This document shows positions 20,034 to 33,600 of a DNA stretch of 64,000 nucleotides, piece by piece (the stretch's first letter is position 1; each line of letters opens with the position of its first letter). The notes below the pieces were generated by a model. That model was not told the origin of the DNA. It searched no databases and was given only the letters and a program-made list of their open reading frames with translations. The position numbers were made by a program, and so were the translations under genes. This stretch comes from Caenorhabditis remanei (lineage: Eukaryota > Nematoda > Chromadorea > Rhabditida > Rhabditidae). The stretch lies in assembly GCF_010183535.1 (NCBI RefSeq), contig NC_071330.1, positions 4,445,717-4,509,716 of the forward strand. The letters are read 5' to 3'.

Positions 20034-20490
20034 CTGATTTTGGCTCCGCAAAAATTCGCAGCTGCGACATTCCGCAACTGCAAAATTTCGCAACTCACGT
20101 AGGTTTCGCAACTGTGACACTTCGCAACTGTTTATTTAGCAACTGCGACATTCCGCAACTAATACGTTTTGCAACTGCGACATTTCGCAACTACGTGGTT
20201 AATCATATAACTAGCAATAGTTTAACCTAGTTTTGTCAGAAAATGGGTCAGATAACTTTTCTTCTATTTAATTGTTTTCAAATATGTTCCCAGACCCTTC
20301 GGTATACTCAACAGTTTCATCTGACCCAAATATGCACATGCGGTGTAGTTTCGAAACGTCGTGGTTGCGAAACGTCGTAACTGCGAATTGTCGCAGTTGC
20401 AAAGTGTCGTAGTTGCGAAACATACGTGAGTTGCGAAACGCTGCAGTTGCGGAATGTCGCACTTGAGGAATGTCGCGGAGCCCTGATTTT
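20034..20490. mobile_element. GGCTCCG element with internal GTTGCGAAA arrays, 8-bp target duplication
   Basis: The element, 20042-20482, starts GGCTCCGC and ends GCGGAGCC. CTGATTTT lies on both sides (20034-20041 and 20483-20490). Both arms contain tandem units of GCAACTGCGACATTCC or its complement, about 18-20 bp each; the centre is unique. A one-armed relative lies at 14157-14420. The 54131-54327 element shares ends and target size but not the body. Confidence 0.8.
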
Positions 20491-20823
20491 CAGCAATTTT
20501 TTCAGCAAACATAATTTTTGTCAGCTGTCATAATATTTTCAGACAAAAGGTACAGTATAGTGCAGTAAGATTTACTATGTGTCCTTTTTCAGTTGAAAAT
20601 CCCCAACTTTGAGAGGGTGTTACGGTATGACTGACTGTCCCACTAAGTAAATTTTATATGGATCATACAGATCAAAGGTAGAGCTTCATTTTTGTAGTTG
20701 ACAACTTTTTTGTACGGACACTCCCTAGAGAGTTATGGTCATTTTAAATGGACAGCTTGAAATTCACTCTATTTTGCACTGAAAAGGGTCGATTTGAGGG
20801 AGAAATTACTCTGTGTTTAGATC

Positions 20824-21150
20824 ATACTTGCAAACCGGGCAGGCACATAACTCGCTCACCATCAATATTATGAGCTGAAAAATATACCAAAATCTATATC
20901 TCAGCGAGTTCTAGCTTCGTTAATATGTCGCGGGCAGGGAAAAAGTGCCAAAAAACGCGAATATGGCCAAAAAAGCCATTCTAGCCCGGCCCACGACATA
21001 TTAACGAATAGCCATCCGGCCATTAGTAGGTCTCGGACATAGAACTCGTCGATATCTACATTTTGGTATATTTTTCAGCTCATAATTTTGAGTTTGAAGC
21101 GAGTTACCCGCCGGCCCGTGTCGGCCCGTTTCAGCCCGGTTTGCAAGTAT
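20824..21150. mobile_element. Palindromic ATACTTGCAAACCGGGC element
   Basis: Ends ATACTTGCAAACCGGGC and GCCCGGTTTGCAAGTAT are perfect inverted repeats; arms match the 9614-10236 family. It is flanked by imperfect 22-bp direct repeats of the type AGAAATTACTNTGTGTTNAGAT. Confidence 0.8.
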
Positions 21151-22612
21151 AGAAATTACTATGTGTTCAGATATGTACTTTCAGATTCATTTTTCTCAAA
21201 AACCCCCTCCATTCCTCCCAAAATACACCTACTGATTCATGTCCCCCCTACTAAAATAAATGTCCCATTGCCCTACATGTATCCAATCAAAACGAAGAAA
21301 CAGACGGTGATCAAAAGACGATTCGGTTTTTCAATTTGTCCCCCATGCAACAGAATTGAAAACAGTACACTCCCCTTCATAATGGTCAGTCGAGAATCCG
21401 TGACCGCATTCTTCCATATCAGTTGGCTAATACGCACACCAACATTCCGCTTCCTTTTTTGTCCATTTCAGGAGAGAGAGACACTCGCGAGACAACAGAT
21501 TTCAGGTCAAGGACTTGTACTGGTACAACAAAAAGGGGAAAATGAGAATTTGAGAGATAGAAAGAGATTAGAAAAACATGCAAAGGAGAAGGGAGGGGGA
21601 GAAGAATAAAATGATGAGTAACAGACTTGCACTTTTAGATTTCGAAATATTGATAGTGTCTTCTGGTTACCAAATGTGTCATTGGAATTTTTTGAAAAAA
21701 CCAGAGTGTTTATAGGTGCCGTGCAGTACTGACCTAAAACATTATTATGAAAAAAGATGGTAGATCACACTTCGAGATTATGTAACGGTGGTTGTTTGGC
21801 GATGGAAATTTTGTAGAGTTTCAGTTTTGTAGGAGCATAATTATAGCTCATCAAAGGAACTCCTCTGTCTCATTTTTATGAAAAATGAAGAGATTTGAGT
21901 TCTGGTCCCGAAAATAGACAGCAGAGTTGCATGAAAGTGAAAATTTCTTATCCGGAAGTGGGAAGTCAATTTTTGCTGGATAAAAATATCTTTTCTGTCA
22001 TAACCGATAATTTTTCTTATACTTCTGCAATGTGTATTCTTCCTAAATTCCCTTGTTTTGGAATGACGGAAGACGTAAGGAAAAACTCCTTATCCGGAAG
22101 TCGGAAGTCGGAATTCCATGCAACATTGAAAGACAGTAATTTTGCAGATGTATTGTACAAAAGAGAGATCAACTTTAAAAACAAAGAAGTTCTAGGCTCG
22201 GACAGTAAGATGAGCCAAAAATTGGATGTCTTTGGCTTTGTGGTAGATTATCAAATTTGATGACTTGTAAGATGAACACTTTTTTAAAAGTTATCTTTTT
22301 CGTGCAAGCATTATCAAAAAATTGAATGACTGCATGTACAGATAGAAAGCTGAAATCCTGAGGAATCTGAATCAGTTTTCAAATTCTCTAGGCTCAAAAT
22401 GAGTCGAGGTACAAAGTGCAGAGCTGGACACATATAATCCGGCGAGGTTTCGAAATTGACTATCTCAATTTGAGAAAAAAAAATCAAATTATGAAGATTT
22501 TGTTTCTACAATCAGAATGAGCTGAATGTTTCTAGATTTTTTTCAAGTTATGATGGGTTTCAGGTCGTATCCAACAGTACGTTTGGGGTTCACGTCACCG
22601 ATTAAGGATTTG

Positions 22613-22952
22613 GTGTCTAACCAGAGATGAGCGGAAGAGTTGGCGTAAGAAATCCTTAAATTGGCGGAGTAGCTTTTCTTTGGGACGGTAGCAAAAAGTG
22701 TTCAATAGATGAAATTTGCAGCATAAATTTGTCTATCGATTGGAAAATACAGGACATTAAGATATTAAAAACTAAACGAGTTACAGTCAATTTAAGCCTG
22801 CATTCCGCCTTCCGCCAAATGGTCTCACTATCAGGGCTTTTATGCTGCAAATTTTATCTATTGAACACTTTTTGCTACCGTCCCAAAGAAAAGCTACTCC
22901 GCCAATTTAAGGATTTCTTACGCCAACTCTTCCGCTCATCTCTGTGTCTAAC
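22613..22952. mobile_element. MITE with about 105-bp inverted repeats and 9-bp target duplication
   Basis: The element is 22622-22943. CAGAGATGAGCGGAAGAG opens it and CTTCCGCTCATCTCT closes it. Arms are near-perfect over about 105 bp around a unique centre of 110 bp. GTGTCTAAC flanks it at 22613-22621 and 22944-22952. The 9-bp duplication fits Mutator-like elements. Confidence 0.85.
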
Positions 22953-23125
22953 ATAACTATAGCAGCAGAATCGTCAACAGTCAATATATGACAACAGCTA
23001 ATCACAAAAAATACCGGATAGGCTGGGAAAATCTTCGACATTTTCTATCTCGAGACACTATTGTCTAATACGAAAATCTGGAAACCTCTTTGTTTCTTCT
23101 TTTCTCCACCAGCAATCTTTATCCC

Positions 23126-23368
23126 GGACCTGTCCAAAATCGGGCCGGCCCGGATTCAAAAAGGGTACTAATTTTTTAAGGAAATTGTTTGAAATTTTTT
23201 CGAAAAATCAGAGTAAAAGTGCTTAATTTACCATCAGTATTCACATCTTGATTATTTGGAGTCGAAAGATAAACAGTTTAAAAAATTTAAAGAAAAAATC
23301 ACATTTTGGTTTGAAACTGATCAGGCCAAAAATAATTTTGATTTCGGCCCGGCCCCTGACAAGTCTGC
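23126..23368. repeat. Dispersed GACAAGTCTG family copy
   Basis: GGCCGGCCCGG and CGGCCCGGCCCCTGACAAGTC mark the ends. The AT-rich core matches 10600-10816 in inverted orientation (AGAGTAAAAGTGCTTAATTT). Confidence 0.65.
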
Positions 23369-23859
23369 TTTATCCATATTCCCACATGTCCTCTTCCAAG
23401 TTATCCCATCCTTATAAAGTTCGTCCTCAATACCTCTCTCATCCTTGTAAATTTCATGGTAAACACTTTTTCTTCCCCCCTCTCCCCCTCCTCCTCCCCC
23501 TTCATCTGTCAGTTTCCCATTATTTTCCATGCGGTAAGTCATTTCCGAACAAAGTTGAGATAAATAACGGTTCGGTAATAGGTCAACCTCTTCTCTCTCT
23601 CCCGACAAGAAAAACATTTATTCGTGTGATTTATCTCACAAAAAAACTCATCGTCACGGCAAGGTACTTGGTCTTTTTTTTTGGAAAAAAAGGAAGAGTA
23701 GGTTACGGTTCGGACAAAAATTAATTGGTTATTCTCGAAAGAGTAAATTAATGGGAAAGAAGGTGAAAGGCGAAGGAAAAGTGAGAGTTCCGGTGGGAAA
23801 TTGAGGGGAATTGCATAATCGGATGAACTATGAAGAGAGTGTCGGTTTGTGTGCCTGTG

Positions 23860-24800
23860 TGTCCGGATGTCCCGAACCTTTCAAGATTTCAAGTACGCAG
23901 TTTCGAGAAAAATTCTTTAAAAAGTCTCCGGAATTTCAGACCAAACATTATAATGTGCTACAAATGTCTGGAAGTCCAAAACTTGCAGAATCAAAAATTA
24001 CCCAATCATCATGTTCATTCGGATGTCCACTTCATAAATCAGGAGTTTCTCTGTACTGTTTTCAGGTCTGTCTGAGTGTCCAGATGTCCGGATGCCCAAA
24101 AACAACAGAAATTTTATGAAGTTTGTGAAGATTATATGTTTCCGGGGTGTCCTAATGTCATTTTTTGCATAAATTTGAAAAAAAATCTTTGTCTGTGTGT
24201 CTGGTTGTTCGGATTTCCGTTGCAAAACATGACACTTTTTTTCAATAAAAACAGGGAAAACATATCAACACATCATGGTCTTGACAACTACGCTCCATCG
24301 AAATCATTTCAAGAAGCATTTGTTTTTTCTCTGCGTCTCTCGATTCCCCTCGCAATTTTTTTTTCAGTTTCGACAGAGCGCGGTTTTAAGCCCCCTGCAG
24401 AGATAATACCAAATTCCCGGATGTCTGTCTATGCGTCTGTCTGTGTGTCTGTACTTCCCGGATATCCGGATGTCCGGATGTTTGAGAAACGAAAAAAACC
24501 AGACTTGCAAAAACTCGACCCGGAGTCAAAAAATGTGCAGAAGTTTTTCACAAAATGTTTCGAAATTTTTATCAAAAATAGCCAAAAATCTTACTTGAGT
24601 TTTTATCGCTATTCACTTTTTGCAAAAAAATCAAAAATTTTCGAAAAAATTCAAAATTAAAGATTTTTGTACTGAGAACCAACATTACTACCTGTCCTTA
24701 AACTCGAGACTTTCTGTATGTCTGTCTGTCTGTCCTGGTGTCCGATTGTCCCAATTTCCGAGTTTCTCAATTTCTGCACACCTGTCTGCTCAAATAATTT
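23860..24800 (-). repeat. Scattered GGACATCCGGAC / ACAGACAG satellite
   Basis: The plus strand repeatedly reads TGTCTGTCTGTNTGTCCGGATGTCC and near variants with short AT-rich spacers. It is the same degenerate repeat as in fbn-1 introns 11, 13 and 15 and the last baz-2 intron. Blocks here are antisense to those in fbn-1. Confidence 0.65.
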
Positions 24801-25529
24801 CATGATTTTCTTTCAAACATCACAAAAAATTTCCGGAGACTCAACCTTCTTTCTCATAATCACTGTCTACCTGTCCATTTGCATGCCCGCCCGGATGCCC
24901 ACCCCTCTGAAATCCCCCATTTCCTCAAAAACTACCCAGACAGTTCCGCACCACCACTTGCAAATAATCGTATCACACACAACCTTGCCCGCCTATCATT
25001 GTAAATGCCAACCTTCACACCTCACTGCCACGTCATAATCCTTTTGTCCTTCCCCGTTCCCGTATCTTAGCATCCCCCTTTTTGCCTCCACGGTCACATC
25101 AAAGAGACCTCAGAGAGGGGGGGAAGACCCTCACATCTTCTTGTCATAAACCCCCTTCCGTCCCGTCCCAAATGACCTTTCGGGATTGGAACGAGAGTTC
25201 GAGACAAATGTGATCAAGCGTGTCGATCCCGACGGGCGAGGATTTCCGCGAATCCAATTATCTTCACTTTTTTTCTTATTCCTAATGAAAATGAGAGCCC
25301 TTCTACGGGCACGAGTGTTACGCAATTCGGGAATTTATGGGATTCTCGCGAAGGGAGATATATGCAAATGAAATCGAGAGGAGGAGGAGACAAAAAAAAC
25401 ACATAAATGGAGATTAATTTCGGGGTGACCGTAACCTACTAACAGACTGAACGGCGGCACTTGGTGGAATGGGAATGGAATTAGATACGGTGAAAGGGCA
25501 AGTATGTGATTGATTATGGTCATTTGTGA

Positions 25530-26310
25530 GTGTGGTTGGATTTACGAGGAAGCTTGTGGAGATTTACGGAAGACTGTGTCAGTTTACGGAATGATCTGAG
25601 AATTTACAGGGAGTCTGTCGTTTTACGGATTTAGGTTTACGAGACGCTCGAGCTTGTGTAGATTTACGGGAGACTGCGCCAGTTTACGGGATGCTCTGAG
25701 AATTTACAGGGGGTCTGTCAAATTACGGATGAAGGTTTACGAGACGCTCGTGTAGGTTTACGGAGAGCGTACCGATTTAAGGGAAACCTCGTGTAGATTA
25801 ACGGGATGCTTGTCAAATTGATAGGAAGACTCTGTAGATTTAAAAAAGAAAGCGTATTTCGATTTACAAAGGAGCTTGTGTAGATTTACGGAAAGCTGTG
25901 TGAATTTACGGATAGTCTTAGTCAATTTACAGGAAAACTTATGTGGATTTACGAAGGAGCTTGTGTAGATTTATGGAAAGCTGTGTAAATTTACGGGAAG
26001 TCTTAGTCAATTTACAAGGAAGCTTATGTGGATTTACGAAGGAGCTTGCGTAGAGTTTCTCAGTGTAGATTTACGGAAGGCTGTGTGAATTTTTTAAAAT
26101 TTAGGTTATGTATGTGTAGAGTTACAATAAAGCTACTGTAAATTTGTACCTGAAGCTTGTGTTGAATTACTGAGGTCTATGTCGATTTACGCGTACCAAA
26201 TTCAGGTTTACGAAGAGCTACTGTAACTTTACACATCCACTACCCGTAAATCGACAGGACCTCCGTATATCCACATAAGCTCTCCCGTAAATTGTCAAAG
26301 ACTTCCCGTA
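25530..26310. repeat. Degenerate minisatellite of GATTTACGG units
   Basis: Units of about 20-60 bp share (T)GTGTAGATTTACGG(G)A followed by AGCTTGTG, GACTGTGTC or similar. Dozens of GATTTACG or AATTTACG cores occur. At the right end the orientation flips (CCCGTAAATTGTC), giving an inverted terminus. No coding potential. Confidence 0.75.
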
Positions 26311-27205
26311 AATTCACACAGTCTTCCGTATCCCGTGGATCCACAAAAACCCTGAAAACGCACAAAATGGTCCGTTGTGAACCTCTCAGGAAGGTCAAAA
26401 AACCAAGATTGCTATCTTCTCTATCCATGCTGATGTTATCTAACGGATCCTTTGAAAACGTTGAGCCTAACCGCCACCAGCTAGAGCTAGACGGCTGGTT
26501 AGAAGATACCTGACTGGGACATCCGGACTTTCAGATCAGACACACAGACTAGTAATTAGTCCGACCTGTTTCATGGAATTTCAAAATTTTGAATAATTTT
26601 GGGTAATTTTGAATAATTTTGAGCAACCAACAAATTATTTTTTCACCACCATGTTCGCAGATGTTGGATCCCAGTTCGACTTCTTTACCTCCAAAATGAC
26701 ATGTCAATCCTCCGGTCAACCTGTCAACCCGTTCCATTACCTCACTTCCCTCCCTCATCTTCTTTCCTTTCAGATGGCTATCTATAAACGTGGAAACTCC
26801 CTCCCCATCTCATTTCAGAGGGGACAAGGTTACGGACCTCTCTCTAGGTACCACTTTGTCATTTATGGCGATACGAATACATAGATATATTATAAAAAAG
26901 AGAAAGGGGATGATGATGATGATGACGGAGATGAGGAATGATGATAGAGGAGGTTAGGAGAGGGATAGAGGGGATACAGGCACAATTGATGGCGGGGGCT
27001 TTTTGGGGGGAGTGATGGATTGTATTGGTTTGTTTTATATATTTCATTATTTTGAGAGAGGAGGTAAACTTGAATGTGTCAAAAGATCGTGGACAAAATT
27101 TAGTTAGGTGAGGCCAAGGTTTTTAGAGATCCCATGGTGCAGACTGTCGCCTTCTTTTGCGCATTTTTACATTATTAAGATTGAATCAATTTCTAGTAAA
27201 GAAAT

Positions 27206-27408
27206 ACCGTAAAACCCCTAATATAGGTGCCCCCGCACAATATCTCAACTGCCTTGAGAGTCTGCCAAAATTTTTTTCCAACTGAAGAAAAATTTATAAA
27301 TGTTCCGCTATATTTTGTTTTTGGGAACTTTTTAATATCTTCTTTAAGAAAAAAGGTATACCGCGTTAATTAGGCTTTGCTGGGGGCATCTCTATTAGAG
27401 GTTTTACA
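27206..27408. repeat. MITE-like inverted repeat
   Basis: GTAAAACCCCTAATATAGGT with GCCCCCGCA (left) pairs imperfectly with TGCTGGGGGCATCTCTATTAGAGGTTTTAC (right). The centre is AT-rich. Confidence 0.65.
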
Positions 27409-30400
27409 TTAATAAGTATCCTAAAACCTTAAGATTAAAATTTCACAAAATACACGGAATTCGTAAAGCACTTTTATTTTAGTTTAGCTGACTTGAGGGA
27501 GCAAAATGGAACGTCTAGTCTTGATTATGTTTTGATAAGAAACTCAAACTTTGAAAGGAATCCTTATTTGTTTTAAAACCCATCAAGCAAAATGAACCAT
27601 ACAACTGTTTCAGATACTAAAAGGCTTGGAATTTTCAGTTTCAACTAAACTCAACCAACACGTGCTTCTGGGCAATTGTACCGATCTTTCATTGCATAAT
27701 ACAAATTTTGCACCTCACTTTCATAGTTAAACACATTTTGGTATGTACAAATCCACCTCACAATCAGAAATGCTCCTGAACTCCTTTCAAAACAAAAAAG
27801 TAGTGATCTACCAAAATGCTTAAAGATTCATGAATGTCTTCCTACAAAAATATAGCCTCCGGACTTCTGAGCTTCTTGAAATCGGCAAATTGAGCAAGGT
27901 AGCCTCCAGCTAAAAAGTGATCGACTACATATTGGCCCCTAAAAATAATTTCAATTCCGATTCAGTTTCAGTACTGTTCTCGATCAGCAAGCGACTCTCA
28001 TTCATAGACGCATTTATCCAGGCTCTACGTGATTAATACAACAATGAAGAATTTTAGAATCTCATAAATTACGGCAAGCATTCCATATCTATCAAATCCT
28101 TTGATCTGATCTCCTGGAACCTTAGCCTAATTATCGTCTAGATTACCAGTAAACACCAATAATCATCTTTTCTTCTTCTTCTTCTTCTTCAAAAAAAGAA
28201 AAACCGTATCTAATCTAACCTAACCTACTTTCGAAATTAACCTAGACCTACTAAATGTTGCCCATCCTCTCTCTCTCTCTTTTCTTTTTCCATCTAACCA
28301 ACGGAGATCTCAAAAAAAAACGGAGAAGACACATATCTTCTGTCTCTGCGACCGTTTTTTTCCTATTACTTCCCGAGTAGCACACATCCAAGTGATGTAG
28401 TGCAAGACCCCACCGCCACACTATCTCTTCCTCAAATACTCTCTTTGTGTATCGTCTTCGTCTCGAAAAAGTGGGCGGAGACGGTGTCCTTGACCAGCTA
28501 AGTATTGCGCATGTTCTGTTTAGCCTCCCCCCTCTTCTTACCTCCATCCAACTATCCTATCTGTATGAGATTCTGAGAAGATTGGATTGGTTCGTGGAAG
28601 GGAAGTCTACCTAATAGTAACCTACTTTTGCTGCTGCTTCCCTCCCCCTTTTTCTGTTTTTTTTCCCCGAATTCTTGAATTCCTCCCCGCCGTTCCTCAT
28701 TTTCCCGCCTTCTATGGAAATCGGGGAGGAGGGATGACTCGGTCACAGTTTAATTGAGGACTCAACTGTCTTTCCGACACTCTCGATTCATCATTCCATT
28801 GGGGAAGAGACACCTCCTCTTGAGAGAGTTTCCGAAATTCATTATTTATGTTCCTCTCTTAATAAGGGAGAGTGAACTTACTTACCTTCAAAGGAACTTT
28901 TCTAGGTTACGTTGTTTGTCCGAGATCTTTGAGATTTATGAGGATAAAGTGAGTAATGGTATATATGGTTTAGTTTTAGGTCTGGAGTAGGTTTAGGAGT
29001 AGGTATAGGCATCTTATAGTAAGCCTAGAGGCTTGATCCAAAGCCAAATTTTACGGTAGAGCTTGATAAAAGCCTTTAGTAGACTTTGGTCTACATTTAG
29101 GTCTGCTTTAGGCAAAGAGTGCGTCACAGCTTAGTTTCCAGCTTACTGTAAGTCAATTTTTGAAATATTGATCAGTGTTGATCTAGCTCCAAGGATCGCA
29201 CCTTCAAAAGGTTTTGCTCAACATCTAAGATTTTATGATACTGGTTCAGAAATCAGAAAAATAACATTTTTGGAATTTCTCATGTTTTTGTTAGCGCCAA
29301 GGCTTCGGCTTCCAGTGACTTCCTTACTGGTTTGAGCCTGTTTCAGAAATTTTCATAATGATTAATATCACTTTGAGTCCTATGTGGAATCCCCTCGAAA
29401 TCAGGAACTTTAAAAGTTTTAGGCTAATGTTCATTTCTAAGTCTAAGTCCATAACTACAGTACTAGGCACTTTCAAGTTTATTTTTAAAACAATAACGCA
29501 CTTTGAGACATTGCCAAGGTGTCAACAATGGTCTCATGATATCAACTTTTAGACCAGAGGCTGATCTTTTTGTTTTTACAGGTAACAACTTATAGCCAAA
29601 ACATTTTACACCGTTTTGAGAGAGACTTGCTTTCTTGAAATAAAGCTTTCTAGGAAGTGGCTGTACTAAAATAAATGAAGCTCCACTTTTGATCTACATG
29701 TCTGACCAGTACTGTAGCTTCTACCTTCCCCAATTTTTTTCTAAACCTAAATTAGCTAATCCAAATTGAATTCTCCATTTCTCCACTACTTCTAATCTTC
29801 GTGTTTTGGTTATTCATCATCCCCGCATTCATCTCTACTTCCTCACCTTTCTCCCGCCCGTTTTTCCTATTATTATATTTGCACACAAAGAACCCGAACG
29901 ACACCGTAACCCCATTAAGCAGTGTAGTCCGTGGATCTCCTAAACGTCTACTCATTCTCTCCTCAAGTGTTTTGAACGGAAGCGAACGGAAATGCTTAGG
30001 GATGGGGGGAGGCAGGGATGGTGTGGATGATGAAGAGAGTTTGATCGTGATCCTCTTTACACTTTTTACAGCAAGACGTTTTTGTGTTTGTTGTTCTTGT
30101 TGGTTTAGAGGGTTCAAAAAGATGTCATGGAGAGTACAGAGAACACTTTCTTCCGCAACATTTAGATTCTTCGGTCAGATTAGATCTAAGACCAACTCCT
30201 GAGGTGTATCCTGTGGGTCTAGGCTTTAAGCTCGAGGCCAGGCCTTGATCTAGACCATGGCATTATGGTCTTGAATCTAGAGCCTTGCCATCTAGGTGTA
30301 GAGCACTAGATCGCTAGGTCTAGAGGCTTGCCATCTAGATTTAGAGCCCTAGATCCGGTTCTAGTCTTTGGCCCCAATACTGAAAATATTCATTTTCCCT

Positions 30401-30607
30401 ATAAAACGTTCCATCCACCTTATTCCAATATGTGTCACACTCCCCACCCCCTCTCAGCGTCTATATCTCTTGTCTCCTTTATTTCCACCTAATTGATATA
30501 TCTGTCTTCGTTTTCTCCGTTTTTTGTCCTTCTTTCAAAGAGTACAACAAGATCACACGCACTTTTTATTTTGAATTTCAAATTCTAAAAAATTGAGTAT
30601 TGCAGGA

Positions 30608-33600
30608 ATGTCTACGAGGAGCCGGGGCTCCTGCCCCTTATCATGGCTCGTGTCCCCGCTGGTGTTACTTGTCCTGTGCAGAGGTGAGTACATATGACTG
30701 AAAATAGCTGGAAAGGGTAACAGGTTATTAGTCATGTGCTAAGATCCAGAACTTAAACCTAAGACTGAATTCAGGAGGACTTAGAATCCTTGGATGGACT
30801 CAAAAAATCTAAAGACCTAATTCTCTCTTTGTACCCTTCCTGGTCCGAAATAGCTGGACATTTTTGATTTTCCGGATAATAATCAAGAATTCGATATATA
30901 CGAAACTTTTTCGATCTCTTACCATCTTGGTTACCTAATTTTAGAACGGTATAAACTTATTTAGACTTGTTTGCAACCTTAAAGCTTAAAAGACAGTCCA
31001 AATCACTTTAGCACATCTTTAGCAGGATTTAGAAGATTTTGGACCGTTTTAGAACTTGACCATTATTTGATGCAAGATCATTTCTTAACTCGCTAACGGG
31101 CTTACATCACGCACATGCGCATTTTCCAAATTCGCTGAGCATCGATGACGATACGCAGCACAAGGAAAACAATTGTGCTATTGTGCCAACCAAGGTCCAG
31201 GCGTCACGCATTTTTAGACCATTATAAAAACTGCAAGCCTGATAATTTTTTTCTGAAGTTCTAGTCCTTGCAGGTTTTGAGCCCTGTCATAGATTTTAGA
31301 CGATCCCAAATTTTTCATGGTCCACAGAACTGCCAAAAAGTTTTAAACCTCTTGATGACTCAAACCTTTCAAAAAATCAAAATTTTCAAAGATGACACAA
31401 CATCTCAATATTTCGGTCAAATGTGTCATGTCCGTACCGTTTTCTTGATCTACCGCTCTCTCCTTCCACTTCTTCTCTCCTAAAAATTCTTGTCCCGTTT
31501 TGTCATCCGTTCAATTCGTTTACCTTTGTGTATTACCTCTCTCTTTCTTCTATTCCGTCGTTACTTTTTGGGGCGAGAGCGGTGTCTCTCCGGGGCACTG
31601 AAGGTCATCACTGACCCATTTATGACGGCGGGAAACAACATGTTTGATGATTGGAATTGGTGGTGGTTTTGGTTAAGAGAAATGACTTGACAAAATGATT
31701 TTATTTGGGAAATGATGAAAACTACAGTATACCTCAAAATTTTTTTCAGGCAGTCACCAAATCGCAAAGAATTTTGTCAACTCCTCGACACCAGATCTTC
31801 GACCCACATTTGTGGTCAATTTCGACACCTCAACAGTTATTTGTCAGCATAGGTAAGTGTTCCTGGAATGTGTTCGTCATGCCAATTAACGAATTCAAAA
31901 TAAAATCCGAATTCCCGCCAAAACAAGACGAAGCGTATCTTTTAACGAGGTGTCATAAAGTTCGCCTTCTCAGAGTTGTTAACCTTGGAGAGGATCCGAG
32001 AGGTGGCACAACATGCCACCACCAATTTCATGCCTGATTGATCAGGTGTCAAAATGTTAAGGTGGCGATGAGAAGGGGGGAGCAATGTTTCGAATTTGAA
32101 TTTTGAATGAATTCGGAATTCAATTAAATGACGGCCTTGGAGGGCATGGGAACGAAGGAGGGAACACTTGGGATTTGAAATAAAAAATAAAATGATAGGT
32201 AGGGGGGCAAGGGATACGGTATAGGTAATACTGTAGACTTAGAGCAGCAAATAAGAGCAGAGAGGCCTAGAAACCCAAATCTAGGAAAACTCGGCCGCCG
32301 CTATTTCAGGCGCTTTTAGATTTAACCTACTGTAGTTTTCAGAAGACATCACAATGGAGTGTAGTTGCAACATTTTTGTACTACGAGACCTGGATGGCCT
32401 AGAAACCCAAATCTTGGAAAACTAGTCCACACAGCTCTTACATGAGTTAGCTTCTCTAAAAGCGCATAGTTCAATGCAGTGATATTAGACCTAACGCAGC
32501 TCTAATAAACAATCGCTAAGCGTCGTTTCCACATTTTCGAAATGCGAGACATAGATGGCCTAAAAACTCAATTGCTGGAAAACTAGTCTACAGCAACACC
32601 CTCAGAAATGAGCTTGTCTGAACGAACAAATCCTAGTATTGTTCAGATTTTACCTACCGTAGTTTTGATAAGACATCACGATGGAGTTGCAAAATTTTTG
32701 TTTAACGAGACCGTGATGGCCTAGAAACTAAAAACTTTGAAAACTAATCCGCCGCAGCACAACTTTATCAACTAGACATGACTTTGACATTGGTCGCCTA
32801 GAAATCTGGAATTTGAGAAACTAGACCCTCGGAGTTCAGCCTAAGAATGCATTTTTCATAGTACAGTAGAGCAAACTTGCAATGTTAATCTGAGTTTCGT
32901 TTCAGCAACGACCCCACAGACCTACACATCCACAACATGAGCTCTTTATGCGACGGAAAACAGGATTGCTTTGTAAACCCTGCTATGCACGATGAAGTCT
33001 TCCCGTATTGTGGTAACCCTCTCACTAATTTTCGCCCAAATTCCAACATTTCCCCATTTCCAGAACACAAATGCGAGTCGACATGCAGCGGAAAAGGAGC
33101 GTGTCTCTACGACGGATCGAAACCACAATGTTATTGTGACTCTGGATTTTCGGGTGCCGCTTGTGAGCTTCAGGATAAGAACGAGTGTCTAGACCATCCG
33201 TGTCACATGATGGCTCAATGTCAGAACACTTTGGGATCTTATGAGTGTAGATGTCTGCCAGGATATGAGGGAAATGGAACAGAATGTACGGATATTGATG
33301 AGTGCTCGGATAAAACTACAGCAAGATGTCCGGAACATTCTAAATGTATCAATTTGCCAGGAACTTATTACTGTAATTGTACACAAGGATTTAGTCCAAA
33401 GGTAATTCATAAGTCATGACTATACTTTTCTGAACCATCTTGACAAGCTGATTCTGAAAATTTAAGTTTCCGTTTTCCAGGGTAACCAAGGATCCGGTCT
33501 TGACAAGTGCATGGATATCAATGAATGCGAAACCGGAGCCCATAACTGCGAAGCCAATGAAATCTGTGAAAACACTATTGGATCCTTCAAATGTGTCACA

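Larger units (their letters stand above)
19751..30607. other. 11-kb region without a supported gene, upstream of fbn-1
   Basis: Apart from the elements listed separately, the region holds AT-rich DNA, pyrimidine-rich runs (23470-23510, 28170-28290), TCTAGA-rich near-repeats (30225-30362) and scattered open frames with no domain content. The WSN gene and fbn-1 are transcribed away from it, so it should carry both promoters. I see no tRNA or other RNA gene. The only credible exon near the right end is the fbn-1 signal-peptide exon at 30608. Confidence 0.55.

Noticed and set aside
21088..21609. 173-codon plus-strand open frame
   Set aside because: It begins inside the arm of a palindromic transposon, has no domain content and no splice support.
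21895..22260. 121-codon frame with two TCCGGAAGT(G/C)GGAAGT segments
   Set aside because: It opens at TTG rather than ATG, has no recognised motif, and the repeated segments suggest decayed repeat DNA.
23248..24660. Several 75-194 codon frames
   Set aside because: They lie across dispersed repeats and the GTCTGTCTGTCCGGATGTCC satellite; residues such as CVSGCPDV simply translate the repeat.
29752..30202. Overlapping frames of 121 (-) and 133 (+) codons
   Set aside because: Low-complexity Ser/Pro and Phe/Ser composition, no splice context; mutual shadows.
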